From contig NZ_JAUFQE010000003.1 of NCBI RefSeq assembly GCF_030409755.1, forward strand, positions 124,001 to 188,000: DNA of 64,000 bases. Reading direction: 5' to 3'. Made by a program: the position numbers and the translations under genes. The DNA is from Vibrio lentus (GTDB lineage Bacteria; Pseudomonadota; Gammaproteobacteria; Enterobacterales; Vibrionaceae). Below the pieces are notes generated by a model that saw only the letters and a list, made by a program, of their open reading frames with translations, ran no database searches and was not told the DNA's origin. Every line of letters starts with the position of its first letter. Position 1 is the stretch's first letter. Positions 1 through 8,797 of the stretch are shown piece by piece.

Positions 1-341
1 AAGGTCATGCCCAATTGGTCGGTTTGGTCCGTGATAAAATGATTTAACGCTAAAAACTTCGCGAGCTTGTCTTTATCTTTGGGATGAATGACCGCGTCGT
101 TTTGCGCCTCAATATGCACGGAGTGAAACCAGGCCATCTGTTCGGTCGCCGATAACGTTTTAGGGCTTGATACGGTGGTTTGCGTGTTGCTTGGTAGCGG
201 CTTAGGTTTGGGTTTGTCGGGCCTTGCCTTAGGCTCGTTGTACCATCGCCACCCTGGAGGGGTTTCATGAGCCAGAGTGGGTGGGAGATGGGCAAGCAGC
301 GTTAGGGTAATGACGCAAAGCAGTGTTTTATTCATCATCAT
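1..341 (-). CDS. traF: TraF, F-type pilus assembly protein (5' part only)
   Basis: The gene runs off the left edge, so only about the first 113 residues are visible. The start has three ATG codons in a row (333-341), followed by a signal peptide (NKTLLCVITLTLLAHLPPTLA) and then a GWRWYNEP motif, which is typical of the mature start of F-type TraF. TraF is a periplasmic thioredoxin-fold-like protein needed for pilus assembly. It lies 27 bp downstream of the small gene at 369-677 in the same direction. A 48-bp imperfect copy of its start region is present at 1455-1502 (see repeat entry). Identification rests on the motif, the signal peptide and the position after traN; no catalytic region is visible. 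Confidence 0.8.
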   Translation of the reverse strand, partial: MMMNKTLLCVITLTLLAHLPPTLAHETPPGWRWYNEPKARPDKPKPKPLPSNTQTTVSSPKTLSATEQMAWFHSVHIEAQNDAVIHPKDKDKLAKFLALNHFITDQTDQLGMT

Positions 342-352
342 AGACCTTGGTT
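304..352. repeat. Direct repeat copy A (real traF start)
   Basis: This 49-bp stretch covers the functional traF start region. It matches 1455-1502 with one substitution and one 1-bp deletion by eye. The pair brackets the segment containing the inserted plus-strand gene and the 102-aa gene. Confidence 0.85.
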
Positions 353-368
353 AAGTGAGATAAAGCGA

Positions 369-677
369 TTATGAGGTTAAACACTTGGGTCTTTCGCGTA
401 AGTGGCGCATCTGCTGTGGGGATGGATTGCGCAACGTGAGTAAGTATTGAAGGTATTTATCGTGCAGCAAAGCGTGGTGTTTCGACCAGATGCCTTGCTC
501 ACTGCTAAAGTAGTGGGTCTGCTTCTCAATGTTCTCTATCAGCTCTCGATATTCATCCAGCCTTTTCGTGATGTCGGGATAGCGGTCAAGCTGTTTGATG
601 TGTATCACGTCACTTGGAATGAGTCGTAAAAGCGTCAAGGTGTTGAGCAAAAAAGTTTGAAAGGGTTTGATAAACAT
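369..677 (-). CDS. Small hypothetical protein upstream of traF (102 aa)
   Basis: I chose the ATG at 675-677 because AGGAAGG lies just upstream of it; the frame remains open further upstream but has no better start. The protein is basic, with an N-terminal hydrophobic-leaning stretch (FQTFLLNTLTLLRLIP) and a predicted helical middle (ITKRLDEYRELIENIEKQ). I do not recognise the family. It is co-directional with traN and traF and ends 27 bp before traF, so it may be an accessory transfer-operon gene. It could equally have arrived with the insert that separates traN from traF. Confidence 0.5.
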   Translation of the reverse strand: MFIKPFQTFLLNTLTLLRLIPSDVIHIKQLDRYPDITKRLDEYRELIENIEKQTHYFSSEQGIWSKHHALLHDKYLQYLLTLRNPSPQQMRHLRERPKCLTS

Positions 678-708
678 AACGATGTCCTTCCTGGTCATTG
701 AGGTGTGT

Positions 709-1413
709 ATGTTAAATAGGATTAAAGGGATGTTAAAAAATAAAAACAAACAGAAGTTTGACCATTTAATGAGAGTGGCGAATGATATTCAAAGTCGTAA
801 CCCAAGGGCGTTGCCTGATTTTCTTAATATTGTGCTAAGGCCGATCCAAGCGGAGGGTAATCTTGCTGTAGCCGAAAGAGGTACCGGTGCTATATCTAGC
901 GCGAATTTTTTCTTCTTTGGTAAGTTTATTTTTGATTACCTATATGGCTCTGATGGAGAGCTATTGGGTAATTACCTTAATGCTGAAGAGTACGAATTAT
1001 CGCTGAGTTACCACATCATTTTCACAAGACCGTGGAATCTTGAACGATATGTTTGTAATTTGTCTTATATCGGACGGCATAAAGCATTAGATGAAAGCTG
1101 CAATTGGAGGCAGGATAACAATCATGATGTCGAAGTTTGGCTTCCGTGGGGTATTGGATTTGTTTGTAGTGGAAACCATTCTATTCTGGCAGGCATCGCG
1201 GCATCTGAAGGTTATATTATACCGTCATCAGTTATTGATTATTCATATTTATTTAAAGAAATTTACAGTGATGGCGTCTGGTGGTTCGACCATAAATCGG
1301 GACGAAAAATACAAAAAGTTACACACTATCGTATTGCTGCAGCTTTCGAAATTGGGCGTTTAATGAATAGGGATATTTATACCGCAGAGGCTCTTATGAA
1401 AAAACAACTATAG
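709..1413 (+). CDS. Hypothetical protein, DUF6710-like, inserted in the tra operon
   Basis: A plus-strand gene inside an otherwise minus-strand transfer operon. The ATG at 709 has GAGGTG upstream; in-frame ATGs at 667 and 682 are also possible but overlap the 5' end of the opposing gene. The 234-residue product has a lysine-rich N-terminus, then a conserved-looking block (NPRALPDFLNIVLRPIQ) and a glycine/histidine motif near the C-terminal half (GFVCSGNHSILAGIAA). This pattern resembles uncharacterised proteins grouped as DUF6710, from memory and not verified. No signal peptide or membrane segment is seen. The base composition is AT-rich compared with the neighbouring tra genes, and a duplicated traF start lies just beyond its 3' end, so it looks acquired. 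A role such as host takeover or defence would be speculation. Confidence 0.55.
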   Translation: MLNRIKGMLKNKNKQKFDHLMRVANDIQSRNPRALPDFLNIVLRPIQAEGNLAVAERGTGAISSANFFFFGKFIFDYLYGSDGELLGNYLNAEEYELSLSYHIIFTRPWNLERYVCNLSYIGRHKALDESCNWRQDNNHDVEVWLPWGIGFVCSGNHSILAGIAASEGYIIPSSVIDYSYLFKEIYSDGVWWFDHKSGRKIQKVTHYRIAAAFEIGRLMNRDIYTAEALMKKQL

Positions 1414-1454
1414 GGGAGTGAAGCAAAGCTGTGAAAGTTTGAGGCGGAGGCGCC

Positions 1455-1502
1455 AGGGTAATGACGCCAAGCAGTGTTTTTTCATCATCATAGACCTTGG
1501 TT
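1455..1502. repeat. Direct repeat copy B (relic of a traF start)
   Basis: Near-identical to 304-352, including the triple ATG and the ribosome-binding region, but the reading frame shifts after a few codons, so it cannot encode TraF. It sits directly after the traN stop, where traF would be expected to begin in an uninterrupted operon. This suggests that the segment between the two copies was inserted by recombination at the traF start. Confidence 0.8.
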
Positions 1503-1514
1503 CAGTCGAGGTGG

Positions 1515-3242
1515 TTATCCGCCCGTGGCACTTTGAAGTCGTTTCTTGATTTCATCAAAGTTGGGGAGGTTGGTGTTGGCTCGCATTTCTGGGTAGAACT
1601 CTTTAAAATCAATGTGCTCAAAGTTGATTTGACCCAGTTCTTCTGGCGTAATGGCGGCGCAGGTGGGATTTTTTGCACTGCCTAACCGTTTGCCCAGTTG
1701 CTGAATAGAGCCTTGCTCTTGAATGATTTTGGCTAGCTTGTTGTCGTAAACGCAGTAACTGCGCTTGTTACGTGTGCAGACACCCAGCACTTTCTTGGCG
1801 CAGTATTGCCCCACGTACAGGGTTAAGCCTTTCTCTTTGGCTTTCCCCAGCGCTTCTTCCGCTTCGCTGCATTTCGCTCCCAATCCTTGCCCCCATCCTG
1901 AGTCTTTACAACAATCGTTAAAACCCGCGAGTTTCTTATTGCACTTCATCGGCTTACCCGTGAATATTTTGGGTGGGTCTCCGATGTCTTTCACGGCTTC
2001 GGCAAGCCCTGCCAAGGCCGCAACGGACTTATCAAAATGGCTGTTCAGTTTGGGCGCCTCCACGTAGCACTCTCCGTCAAGACAGAAGGAGTGCTCACCA
2101 CATTGCAGGTCAGTGGCTCGGCATGTCTTCTCAGCACAGCGCTTTGTGACCTCTTGCTCGATGCACACCCCATTTTGCTTAAGGCGGCAATGTCGAGTTT
2201 GAGTCGTACAGTCTTTCGGAAGAGCTGCGCAGGTATCCGGTCGGTCACACTGATGGTTGACCCGATATTTCCAGCAATCGAGCGTGGTCGGAATGCCATT
2301 AATGGTGCGGGTGGCTCGACCTTCAATGCATTGCTGATTAGCGACATTGCACGAGTTCATCAGGCTGCATTGTGTTCGCCAGGTAATATTGTTCTTGATG
2401 CAGTTCCCCCCGGATAAGGTGAACCCGCTTGAACAACTCAAGGAAGCTTTCATCGTCTGTATGGTGGGGCGACAAATCTGGTAGCGTTTATCCCAGTATT
2501 CGCTACTTTTCCAGACAATGTGGTCGGTCTGTTTTAAATCGCCAATCGTGTAGCCTTGCCTGGGAGAGACAATCTGGTTATCCCACAAATACGCGGTTTC
2601 TGATCCTGAAAAAGCTCGGGTTCCCCCCGTTCGCCTCACGTAATTGTCATTATTGTATCGGCATTGTGGGAGGGGGCGTTGGCAATCCTCCCCTTGCAGT
2701 GTCCAGCCGGACGGACAGCGGTAGAGTACTTCACTGAGGCTCACGGAGGCGACCGGGATTTTGTCACACGGGACCAGGTTGTGAGTCGGCCGGTGACATT
2801 GCTTTGCGATGTTATCAATGACGCACTGGGAGCCACTCTCACAATCCACATAGGCATTTGAGATGCCATGAGTGATTTCAAAAGCATTCTCTTGGCCAAG
2901 TAAGGCAAAGCGCATCGCCGGGTCGTCTTTAACATCGGGTCGACCTTTATTGAAGTTCGCGTTGATGTCTTGAGCCAGTTCATTGGTCACAAACTCTGTC
3001 CCTTTTTGTGCATTGATCTCACTGTCTGACAGTGTGGATTCTTTTGGACTGCGGATCTCTTGTCGACACGTGGCGTCTTTGCAATAGTCATCGACATTGA
3101 GCGGGAGGGCATGAGGCGCGAGCGCTTGGCTTGCCGTTTGTTTCGCCCAATGAGCGCTCTCGGTAAAGGTGTGTTGTTCGCTGGCAAGCGAGATAGTGGA
3201 TAAAAAACTGAGCGTGAGCGCAGTCCAGAGGTCAATGCGCAT
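1515..3242 (-). CDS. traN: TraN, mating-pair stabilisation outer membrane protein
   Basis: 575 residues from the ATG at 3242, with GAGGTG upstream; the frame extends three codons further to a GTG. A signal peptide (LWTALTLSFLSTISLA) is followed by a protein very rich in cysteine, as in F TraN (about 600 residues). Many CxxxC-type pairs are visible (for example CRQEIR, CPSGWTLQGEDC, CSSGFTLSGGNC). The C-terminal region has the family pattern CNKKLAGFNDCCKDSGWGQG followed by CSEAEEALGKAKEKGLTLYVGQYC. TraN acts at the cell surface to stabilise mating pairs. It follows trbC in the expected F-type order. Confidence 0.93.
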   Translation of the reverse strand: MRIDLWTALTLSFLSTISLASEQHTFTESAHWAKQTASQALAPHALPLNVDDYCKDATCRQEIRSPKESTLSDSEINAQKGTEFVTNELAQDINANFNKGRPDVKDDPAMRFALLGQENAFEITHGISNAYVDCESGSQCVIDNIAKQCHRPTHNLVPCDKIPVASVSLSEVLYRCPSGWTLQGEDCQRPLPQCRYNNDNYVRRTGGTRAFSGSETAYLWDNQIVSPRQGYTIGDLKQTDHIVWKSSEYWDKRYQICRPTIQTMKASLSCSSGFTLSGGNCIKNNITWRTQCSLMNSCNVANQQCIEGRATRTINGIPTTLDCWKYRVNHQCDRPDTCAALPKDCTTQTRHCRLKQNGVCIEQEVTKRCAEKTCRATDLQCGEHSFCLDGECYVEAPKLNSHFDKSVAALAGLAEAVKDIGDPPKIFTGKPMKCNKKLAGFNDCCKDSGWGQGLGAKCSEAEEALGKAKEKGLTLYVGQYCAKKVLGVCTRNKRSYCVYDNKLAKIIQEQGSIQQLGKRLGSAKNPTCAAITPEELGQINFEHIDFKEFYPEMRANTNLPNFDEIKKRLQSATGG

Positions 3243-3278
3243 AAAGAGCACCTCATCAAAAATTGGGGCGAGAGAGGG

Positions 3279-3992
3279 TTATTGGGAATAGAGCGTGCGC
3301 AGCAGCGGGTGAATGTTTTGCTGCGCATCCCCGGCAGCGAGGTAATCCAGAGCTTGGTAAAGTGAAATGTTACCGTAAAGGATGTCGTAGTCACTGGCTT
3401 TGCAAGGCTGCTTAGGCAAGCAGCGGTTTTGTTTGACCGAAACAAAGGCCGGTACGTGGTGAATATCAAATTGCTTAAACCAATCGGGGCTGATGGAAAA
3501 GCCGCTTTGAATGGGCGCCTTATTGGGTGAGCGTATCAAGGCCTCGATCCGCTTGACCGTGGCCGGAAAACCTTCGGGTAAGACACCGCGTATCACCAGT
3601 GGAACGCCTAAGTGTTCACTTTGCATCAGAAGCTGTTTTAGCGCGATCTTGGGCATGGTGAGTGACACAAACACCATTACCCCTTTTGGGGCTTGATCAG
3701 GGTGGCGCGTGGGCTTTTGTCTTCCCAGTAAGGGGGAAAGAGTCTCTTCTTTGACCAAGTCTTGAACGTTGCGGCTGAGAGTCAGCGCTTCTTCTCGATA
3801 AGCCTGGGCTTTATTTTGTATGTCGTCAGTGGCCCCCGCCTTCGCCGCCTCCGGTTGTTGAGTCATTTTTTGCTCAAGCTTGGCAAAAGCTTTGAGCTCT
3901 TGCTCCGTGTAAGCTTGGGTGGGTAACGCGATAAAAAAACACAGAAAAACAAGAGAGCGCCTAAAGGTGCTCTCAAAAGATGGAATGGTCAT
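3279..3992 (-). CDS. trbC: TrbC, F-type pilin assembly protein
   Basis: 237 residues from an ATG preceded by GAAGAGG. The longer open frame upstream (to 4076) overlaps the neighbouring small gene and lacks a signal sequence, so the internal start is preferred. The signal peptide (RSLVFLCFFIALPTQAY) is followed by a charged helical region and then a TrbC-type core with VMVFVSLTMPKIALKQLL and GVPLVIRGVLPEG. The thioredoxin-like domain is typical of the TrbC/TraW pilus assembly family, acting in the periplasm with TraW. Position between traU and traN matches F-type operons. Confidence 0.9.
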   Translation of the reverse strand: MTIPSFESTFRRSLVFLCFFIALPTQAYTEQELKAFAKLEQKMTQQPEAAKAGATDDIQNKAQAYREEALTLSRNVQDLVKEETLSPLLGRQKPTRHPDQAPKGVMVFVSLTMPKIALKQLLMQSEHLGVPLVIRGVLPEGFPATVKRIEALIRSPNKAPIQSGFSISPDWFKQFDIHHVPAFVSVKQNRCLPKQPCKASDYDILYGNISLYQALDYLAAGDAQQNIHPLLRTLYSQ

Positions 3993-4005
3993 AGTAACCT
4001 CTTCA

Positions 4006-4236
4006 TTATGGCCGCTGAAAGGGTGGGTAGAGGGTGTGAGCGTTTTGGCAACTGATTGACTGCCCCTGACGAGCATTGAGATCGCGACAAAACGAGAAGC
4101 AAAATTGCGAGAGCGGGAAACAGCAGTAAATGTGCTTGTGGTTGGCGAGATCTATTTTTAAAAAATCGGTAAGGGAGTCAGGGTGACTGGCAATGAATAG
4201 GTCAGTCTCATTTTTGTGGGTAGGTCTGGGCATCAT
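4006..4236 (-). CDS. Small hypothetical cysteine-containing protein between traU and trbC
   Basis: 76 residues, preceded by a good AAGGTG site and tightly packed between traU (ends 4246) and trbC (starts 3992). The sequence is cysteine-containing (IYCCFPLSQFCFSFCRDLNARQ) with no signal peptide. I do not recognise it. The spacing and ribosome-binding site argue that it is translated; a role in the transfer system is inferred only from position. Confidence 0.5.
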   Translation of the reverse strand: MMPRPTHKNETDLFIASHPDSLTDFLKIDLANHKHIYCCFPLSQFCFSFCRDLNARQGQSISCQNAHTLYPPFQRP

Positions 4237-4245
4237 CGCGTCACC

Positions 4246-5256
4246 TTATAAAAAGACACAGTTGCGCTTTCGCCATTGTACAAAACCAAAGTTATCCCCT
4301 GTGACCGGATTGTCATGGCCGGCTTCCCAGAGCGTGGTCGTGGTGGTGTACGGGTGACACCAGGCGGCATCGGGAATAGGGCCCGACATTTGATACCGAT
4401 AACGAGATTTTGGCAAAATAGGATCGGGATATTGATAACAAATCGCGCCATCTTCGCCGCGCGTCTCCCAGATGATCCCTTGTCGATGCAGTTTGTAGTT
4501 AAGCTTTTGCATCAAGAGTGTCGCCGCCTGGATGGGCGTGTCTCGATAGTTGGTGGTGCCAGTAAGCGGATAGGCACTGCCCTGTGAGCCTAAACACCAA
4601 AATAACGCATCAATAGGTAAGGCCGTGTTAGTGGAGGTCAACATGGCTTCGGGCACGCACGCAAGCTGAGCCACTAGGTTACCAAACAGTAACGCTTCGG
4701 GATTGAGAATGAGTGATAACTCATCGTCGTCCCAAAGTGGGTCAATTTCCGTCATGTAGGCAACATCAAACACATCTGTGGCCATGCAGGCGGTGGATTG
4801 CATCAGTTGCAGCCAATAAATGATGGGGTACTTATACCAATGGGCGTGATAAAAACCTCCGTCACTGCTGTCACTGTCGCGAGCGGTCACGCGACCACCG
4901 ATACGCTGAGTGTTGGCGCCTGACATTTGCACGCCCATGTTCACCATACAGTATGGGACGCGCGTGATATCGGTTAAAGCATAGGGCTCCCAATAGCCAA
5001 TGTTGATGCCGATTTGCACAAAGATAGGCGGGGGTTTCGGGCAATAAGAGATAGGCATTGTGGGGTTATTGGTGTCTGGATATTTGGACGGCATGACCGT
5101 GGATGAGCCTATTGTCATCGGGAACAAACAATCCCAACAAATATCGGTAATGGGGTTAATAAAACGGCTTTTACACGCCGCACTGGCGGCTAGGGTTGAT
5201 GGGGCAATAAAAACCAATAGGCAGCACAACAGTAAACGCAAGTGTCGTTGAGTCAT
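4246..5256 (-). CDS. traU: TraU, F-type conjugation protein
   Basis: 336 residues from an ATG preceded by AAGGACC, close to the F TraU length (330). The signal peptide (LRLLLCCLLVFIAPSTLAA) is followed by the family start CKSRFINPITDICWDCLFPM and a cysteine-rich body including PEALLFGNLVAQLACVPEA and the C-terminal GDNFGFVQWRKRNC. TraU is a periplasmic protein required for DNA transfer. The frame is open for 42 more codons upstream and those encode a second hydrophobic stretch (LPISLLFLLTKLAFGC), so an N-terminally longer form cannot be excluded. Confidence 0.93.
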   Translation of the reverse strand: MTQRHLRLLLCCLLVFIAPSTLAASAACKSRFINPITDICWDCLFPMTIGSSTVMPSKYPDTNNPTMPISYCPKPPPIFVQIGINIGYWEPYALTDITRVPYCMVNMGVQMSGANTQRIGGRVTARDSDSSDGGFYHAHWYKYPIIYWLQLMQSTACMATDVFDVAYMTEIDPLWDDDELSLILNPEALLFGNLVAQLACVPEAMLTSTNTALPIDALFWCLGSQGSAYPLTGTTNYRDTPIQAATLLMQKLNYKLHRQGIIWETRGEDGAICYQYPDPILPKSRYRYQMSGPIPDAAWCHPYTTTTTLWEAGHDNPVTGDNFGFVQWRKRNCVFL

Positions 5257-5415
5257 GGTGGGGTCCTTTTTCCACGCAGAGCGTGGGACTCCTTTTGTCT
5301 CGACAACAGGCTTCGCCACATTATCGCAGCCAAAAGCGAGCTTGGTTAATAGAAAAAGAAGTGATATTGGAAGCATGATCAAGGGGAGGCGCGCACTTCT
5401 AAGGCCATTTCATTA

Positions 5416-6147
5416 TCATTGCTCTACTTCCAAGGGCTGCAAACCCGATACGTTCACTTCATCGATGCGCCAGCGCGTGCCATCTTGATAGGCAATGGCC
5501 GGGACGTGAGTGATGTTAAGCGATTGGGTTAAGTGGCCTTGCTGCGCAAAATACATTCTTGCATCAAGTAAGGTCGCCATTTTATTCGGGCTGCCTCCCG
5601 TCAGCACCCACTTGATTGGCTTGGCGTTTTGATACTCGCTGGCGAACCTTCGTTGCTGCGCGTCTCTGGCATCAAAAAAGACCAGTACCTTACTGAGCTC
5701 AAATCGAGGCAGAACGTCTTGACCGTCTACCTTTGGCCAAGTGCGGCTATCAAAGGGGTTCACTCTGGTACCCGCTTTGGCAATCACGGCCCCCGTGGTG
5801 GGGGCGATGATGTCTTTAGGGAGAGTGATGCTTGGATCTACGTAAAAGGTGCGGGGAGCGGTTGTGGTGGTTAAGCCTGCAACCGGCGGCGGGTTTTCAA
5901 TGCTTTGCAGGGCGCGCTCAGTGAACTCGTTTTGCATGTCCGCCAATTGACCACTGGCCTCAAACCCTTTCAGTCTTTGGTGTATCCATTCCAGCATGTC
6001 GATTTCACCGATAGGGAAGACCGGGGCGACTTGCCCCAGCGCTTTCCCGTGAGCGTTAAAAGTGGCCATGCCTGCTGCGAGGATAAAAGGCAGCAAACTA
6101 AGTGCTTGCCCCAATGGCTTGATTAAAGGCGTCAATGTCTTTGCCAT
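5416..6147 (-). CDS. traW: TraW, F-type pilus assembly protein
   Basis: 243 residues from the internal ATG at 6147, chosen because it gives a signal-like N-terminus (LGQALSLLPFILAAGMATFNAHG); it overlaps the end of traC by about 50 bp. The body matches TraW in layout: APVFPIGEIDMLEWI, then FYVDPSITLPKDI, a central RVNPFD motif, and a thioredoxin-like C-terminal part (KVLVFFDARDAQQ, ITHVPAIAYQDG). TraW works with TrbC in the periplasm during pilus assembly. The ribosome-binding site is weak and translation may be coupled to traC. Confidence 0.88.
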   Translation of the reverse strand: MAKTLTPLIKPLGQALSLLPFILAAGMATFNAHGKALGQVAPVFPIGEIDMLEWIHQRLKGFEASGQLADMQNEFTERALQSIENPPPVAGLTTTTAPRTFYVDPSITLPKDIIAPTTGAVIAKAGTRVNPFDSRTWPKVDGQDVLPRFELSKVLVFFDARDAQQRRFASEYQNAKPIKWVLTGGSPNKMATLLDARMYFAQQGHLTQSLNITHVPAIAYQDGTRWRIDEVNVSGLQPLEVEQ

Positions 6148-8647
6148 AAAAGTGCCTGGAGGTTTGCTCAATGGCGCGCTCCAGTGATTGGCCTTGTTTA
6201 TAAAGATTTTCACAATACTCAAACTCCTTAGGCTCGGTTGAGAACATGGCGCGTTTCACCGGAGAGGCGAAAAAGCGGTGATAGGTGACATGGCCACCCG
6301 CTTTGATGCGCGCGCTGCTGTATCCTGCTTCAACAGACGGGGCGAAGCTTTTAATGATGCGCTGCTCAAACGGTGAGAAGGCATCCGGGTTTTGGAGCAG
6401 ATACTTATCAAACCCTTCCCCTTGACGAAGAATGATGTGAATGTCTGAGTTGTTGTAGCAGGCTTTGGCTTCCTCGTTGCTAAAGAAGTCTTCAATCCCT
6501 TGAGTCACCGTACAAAAAGCGCCGCCGAACTTACGGGCGGTGCGATAACCGGTGTTGATGAACTCCCTCGCTTGCTCGTTTGCCCCAGAGAGGAGGCTCC
6601 AGGCCTCTTCAATGATGCACAGCTTTGGGGTAGAGCGAGATCCAGCCAGGTACATCTGCTGGTTAATCGACACCATGAGAGCAAAAATCACGGGTCTGAG
6701 CACAGCAGGCGGGAACCCATCGAGTTCAAGCGTGGTGATTTCCACATTGGGGTCGAGCATGGATGGCTTGTTGAACACGTCTTTGTACATGCCATCGGTG
6801 CAGAACTTTTTCAGTTGCACCGCTATGTCTTTAATGCGTCGGTCGCTTTCTTCTCCAGCAATCTCAATCAAGGCGTCTCTGACATCATCCACCAAGACTT
6901 GATGACCTTTACGCTCCCATGCCGTCACTATCGCATCGCCTAAGACGCTTTGTTGAAACGCCGTCAGTGGTACGTAGGGTGACGCGATGGTGGCAAACAA
7001 CGCCGTGATATTATCGAGCGCTTCCATCATGGGATCGACAGGTCTGCCGTCATCATCCACAAACTCAAACTCAGCACTTTGCATGGCGCCTAAATGCGTG
7101 AACGGGTTTAAGAAGATGTTGGCGTGGGTCATGTAGGTCCCCCCAAGGCTCAGGGTCAGCTTTTTATAGCTGGCTCCTTTATCGAGGATCCAGACTTTAC
7201 CGCCCATGGCGTAAACCGTTTCAGCGATTTCTTGGACTAGGAAGCTTTTCCCTGCGCCTGAGCCTCCCGTCAGGGCGATATTTTGGTTATCACTGCCACA
7301 GGTGAAAGGGTTAAAGAACGAAATTTGTTGGCGCATAGTGGGCAGCAATACGCCACCTTTGAGTTGGTTAAAGTCCATGATGAGCGGAAAGAAATTCACC
7401 AGGTTAGAGCTCTTTAAGGTACGAACGCGCCCCGCTTTTTTACAATCGCCCCATAATCCTTCACTCATCATAAAAGGCAACGTGGAGAGCAGCGCTTGTG
7501 GCTGATTCATTTTCAGTGGAATGATGTCAAGGCCAGCATGGCTAAATGACTCCTTCGCCGCTTGGGTGTCTTTTTTCTGGTGGGTTTTATCGGTCATCAG
7601 CGAGACCGTGAGCACCATAGATGCAATGGTGAACTCTTTAGACAACAACCCTTTTTGCAAGGCTTTGCGCTCTTTGAGTTCATCTTCAGCCATGGGCGCG
7701 AGTATCGCCATTTGGCTGTTCACCGTCTTGGTTAAGTCTTTTATCTTGTTATCGTTATCCGCATTTTGCTTACCGGTTGGCTCATTGCGAAAACTCAAGG
7801 TAACGCGATGAGGGCAAGTGATGTTACGCGACACATTACGGATTGAAGAAAAGGCTTCTGGTAAGGCGTACAAGCGATAATCACCAGGCAATCGAGAAAG
7901 TCCTAAATGAACAAGGCGTGTGCGTACCTCTTCCCCTTGGTCATTGGTATGACGGGTGGCGATATGACCACGATGGGTTAACGCTTCGGTATCGGGAGAT
8001 AACGCTTGCAGGTTCAAAGGTTCTAATGGGTTGTAGCTTTTTTCATTGGGTCTGTCTTGGCGTTTATCAAAGTTTAAGATATCACCGACGCTGGTCAACA
8101 GTCCCTCAGGCGTGACGGGCAGTAAATCAAAACCAAGCTGCGCCAGCCCCGTTTCTAGAGTCATTCTCGCATCAAGCAGCTCTTGTGGGTCTTTTTCCGT
8201 GGTGGAGACAAAAAAGAATGCGTCGTAGTCGCGCAAATCAAAGCGATTGTTTTTTTGCCTATGTAGAAACCCGTGTTGCGCCGCGTAGTGGGCGTAAATG
8301 GCGTCATCGTTGGCCATTTTCTGACAGATACCACCCCGCTGACTGAGTAGGGCTTGGTTCCCTTCGAGATAGTGCGCCACTCGGTTGTGACCAAAAAGCT
8401 GCACTTGATAATCCCATTTATCCCCTGCGGGTAAATCCCCCATAAGGTGGCTTAACGACTGAATTAAATCGTCGTTAGCGCCCCCAAGGAGGCTGATTTT
8501 AAAACCAAAACCGCGAGAGTGGGTATTGTCGAACACCCGCTCAATGGGATCGTAGTCTCGATACGGCAGTTCATGGTGAAGGTGGTTTTGGGCTTGCTTA
8601 GCCTCTTGAAATAAGGCGGATAAGCCACTGCGTGAGGAGGAAAACAT
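6098..8647 (-). CDS. traC: TraC, type IV secretion ATPase
   Basis: 849 residues, close to F TraC (875). It is the VirB4-class cytoplasmic ATPase that powers pilus assembly. Walker A is TGGSGAGKSFL at about residues 459-469 and the Walker B region is LCIIEEAWSLL near residue 676. Other family marks are MTHANIFLNPFTHLG and an RQGEGFDKYLL stretch near the C-terminus. The start ATG has AAAAGGGA upstream. A 150-bp untranslated gap separates it from traV. Confidence 0.95.
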   Translation of the reverse strand: MFSSSRSGLSALFQEAKQAQNHLHHELPYRDYDPIERVFDNTHSRGFGFKISLLGGANDDLIQSLSHLMGDLPAGDKWDYQVQLFGHNRVAHYLEGNQALLSQRGGICQKMANDDAIYAHYAAQHGFLHRQKNNRFDLRDYDAFFFVSTTEKDPQELLDARMTLETGLAQLGFDLLPVTPEGLLTSVGDILNFDKRQDRPNEKSYNPLEPLNLQALSPDTEALTHRGHIATRHTNDQGEEVRTRLVHLGLSRLPGDYRLYALPEAFSSIRNVSRNITCPHRVTLSFRNEPTGKQNADNDNKIKDLTKTVNSQMAILAPMAEDELKERKALQKGLLSKEFTIASMVLTVSLMTDKTHQKKDTQAAKESFSHAGLDIIPLKMNQPQALLSTLPFMMSEGLWGDCKKAGRVRTLKSSNLVNFFPLIMDFNQLKGGVLLPTMRQQISFFNPFTCGSDNQNIALTGGSGAGKSFLVQEIAETVYAMGGKVWILDKGASYKKLTLSLGGTYMTHANIFLNPFTHLGAMQSAEFEFVDDDGRPVDPMMEALDNITALFATIASPYVPLTAFQQSVLGDAIVTAWERKGHQVLVDDVRDALIEIAGEESDRRIKDIAVQLKKFCTDGMYKDVFNKPSMLDPNVEITTLELDGFPPAVLRPVIFALMVSINQQMYLAGSRSTPKLCIIEEAWSLLSGANEQAREFINTGYRTARKFGGAFCTVTQGIEDFFSNEEAKACYNNSDIHIILRQGEGFDKYLLQNPDAFSPFEQRIIKSFAPSVEAGYSSARIKAGGHVTYHRFFASPVKRAMFSTEPKEFEYCENLYKQGQSLERAIEQTSRHFYGKDIDAFNQAIGAST

Positions 8648-8797
8648 GGGGGATCCCTTTTTCTATTTTAATGTTAAGGGGCGTGACACAATCTTGGACC
8701 GCTTGATGGATTACCCCCTAATTGAGAGAAGGCTGAGACTGAATGTCGCGCGCCCATGATAAAAATGATGTTTAAGCTTCGTTTCTTTTTTTCCTAA

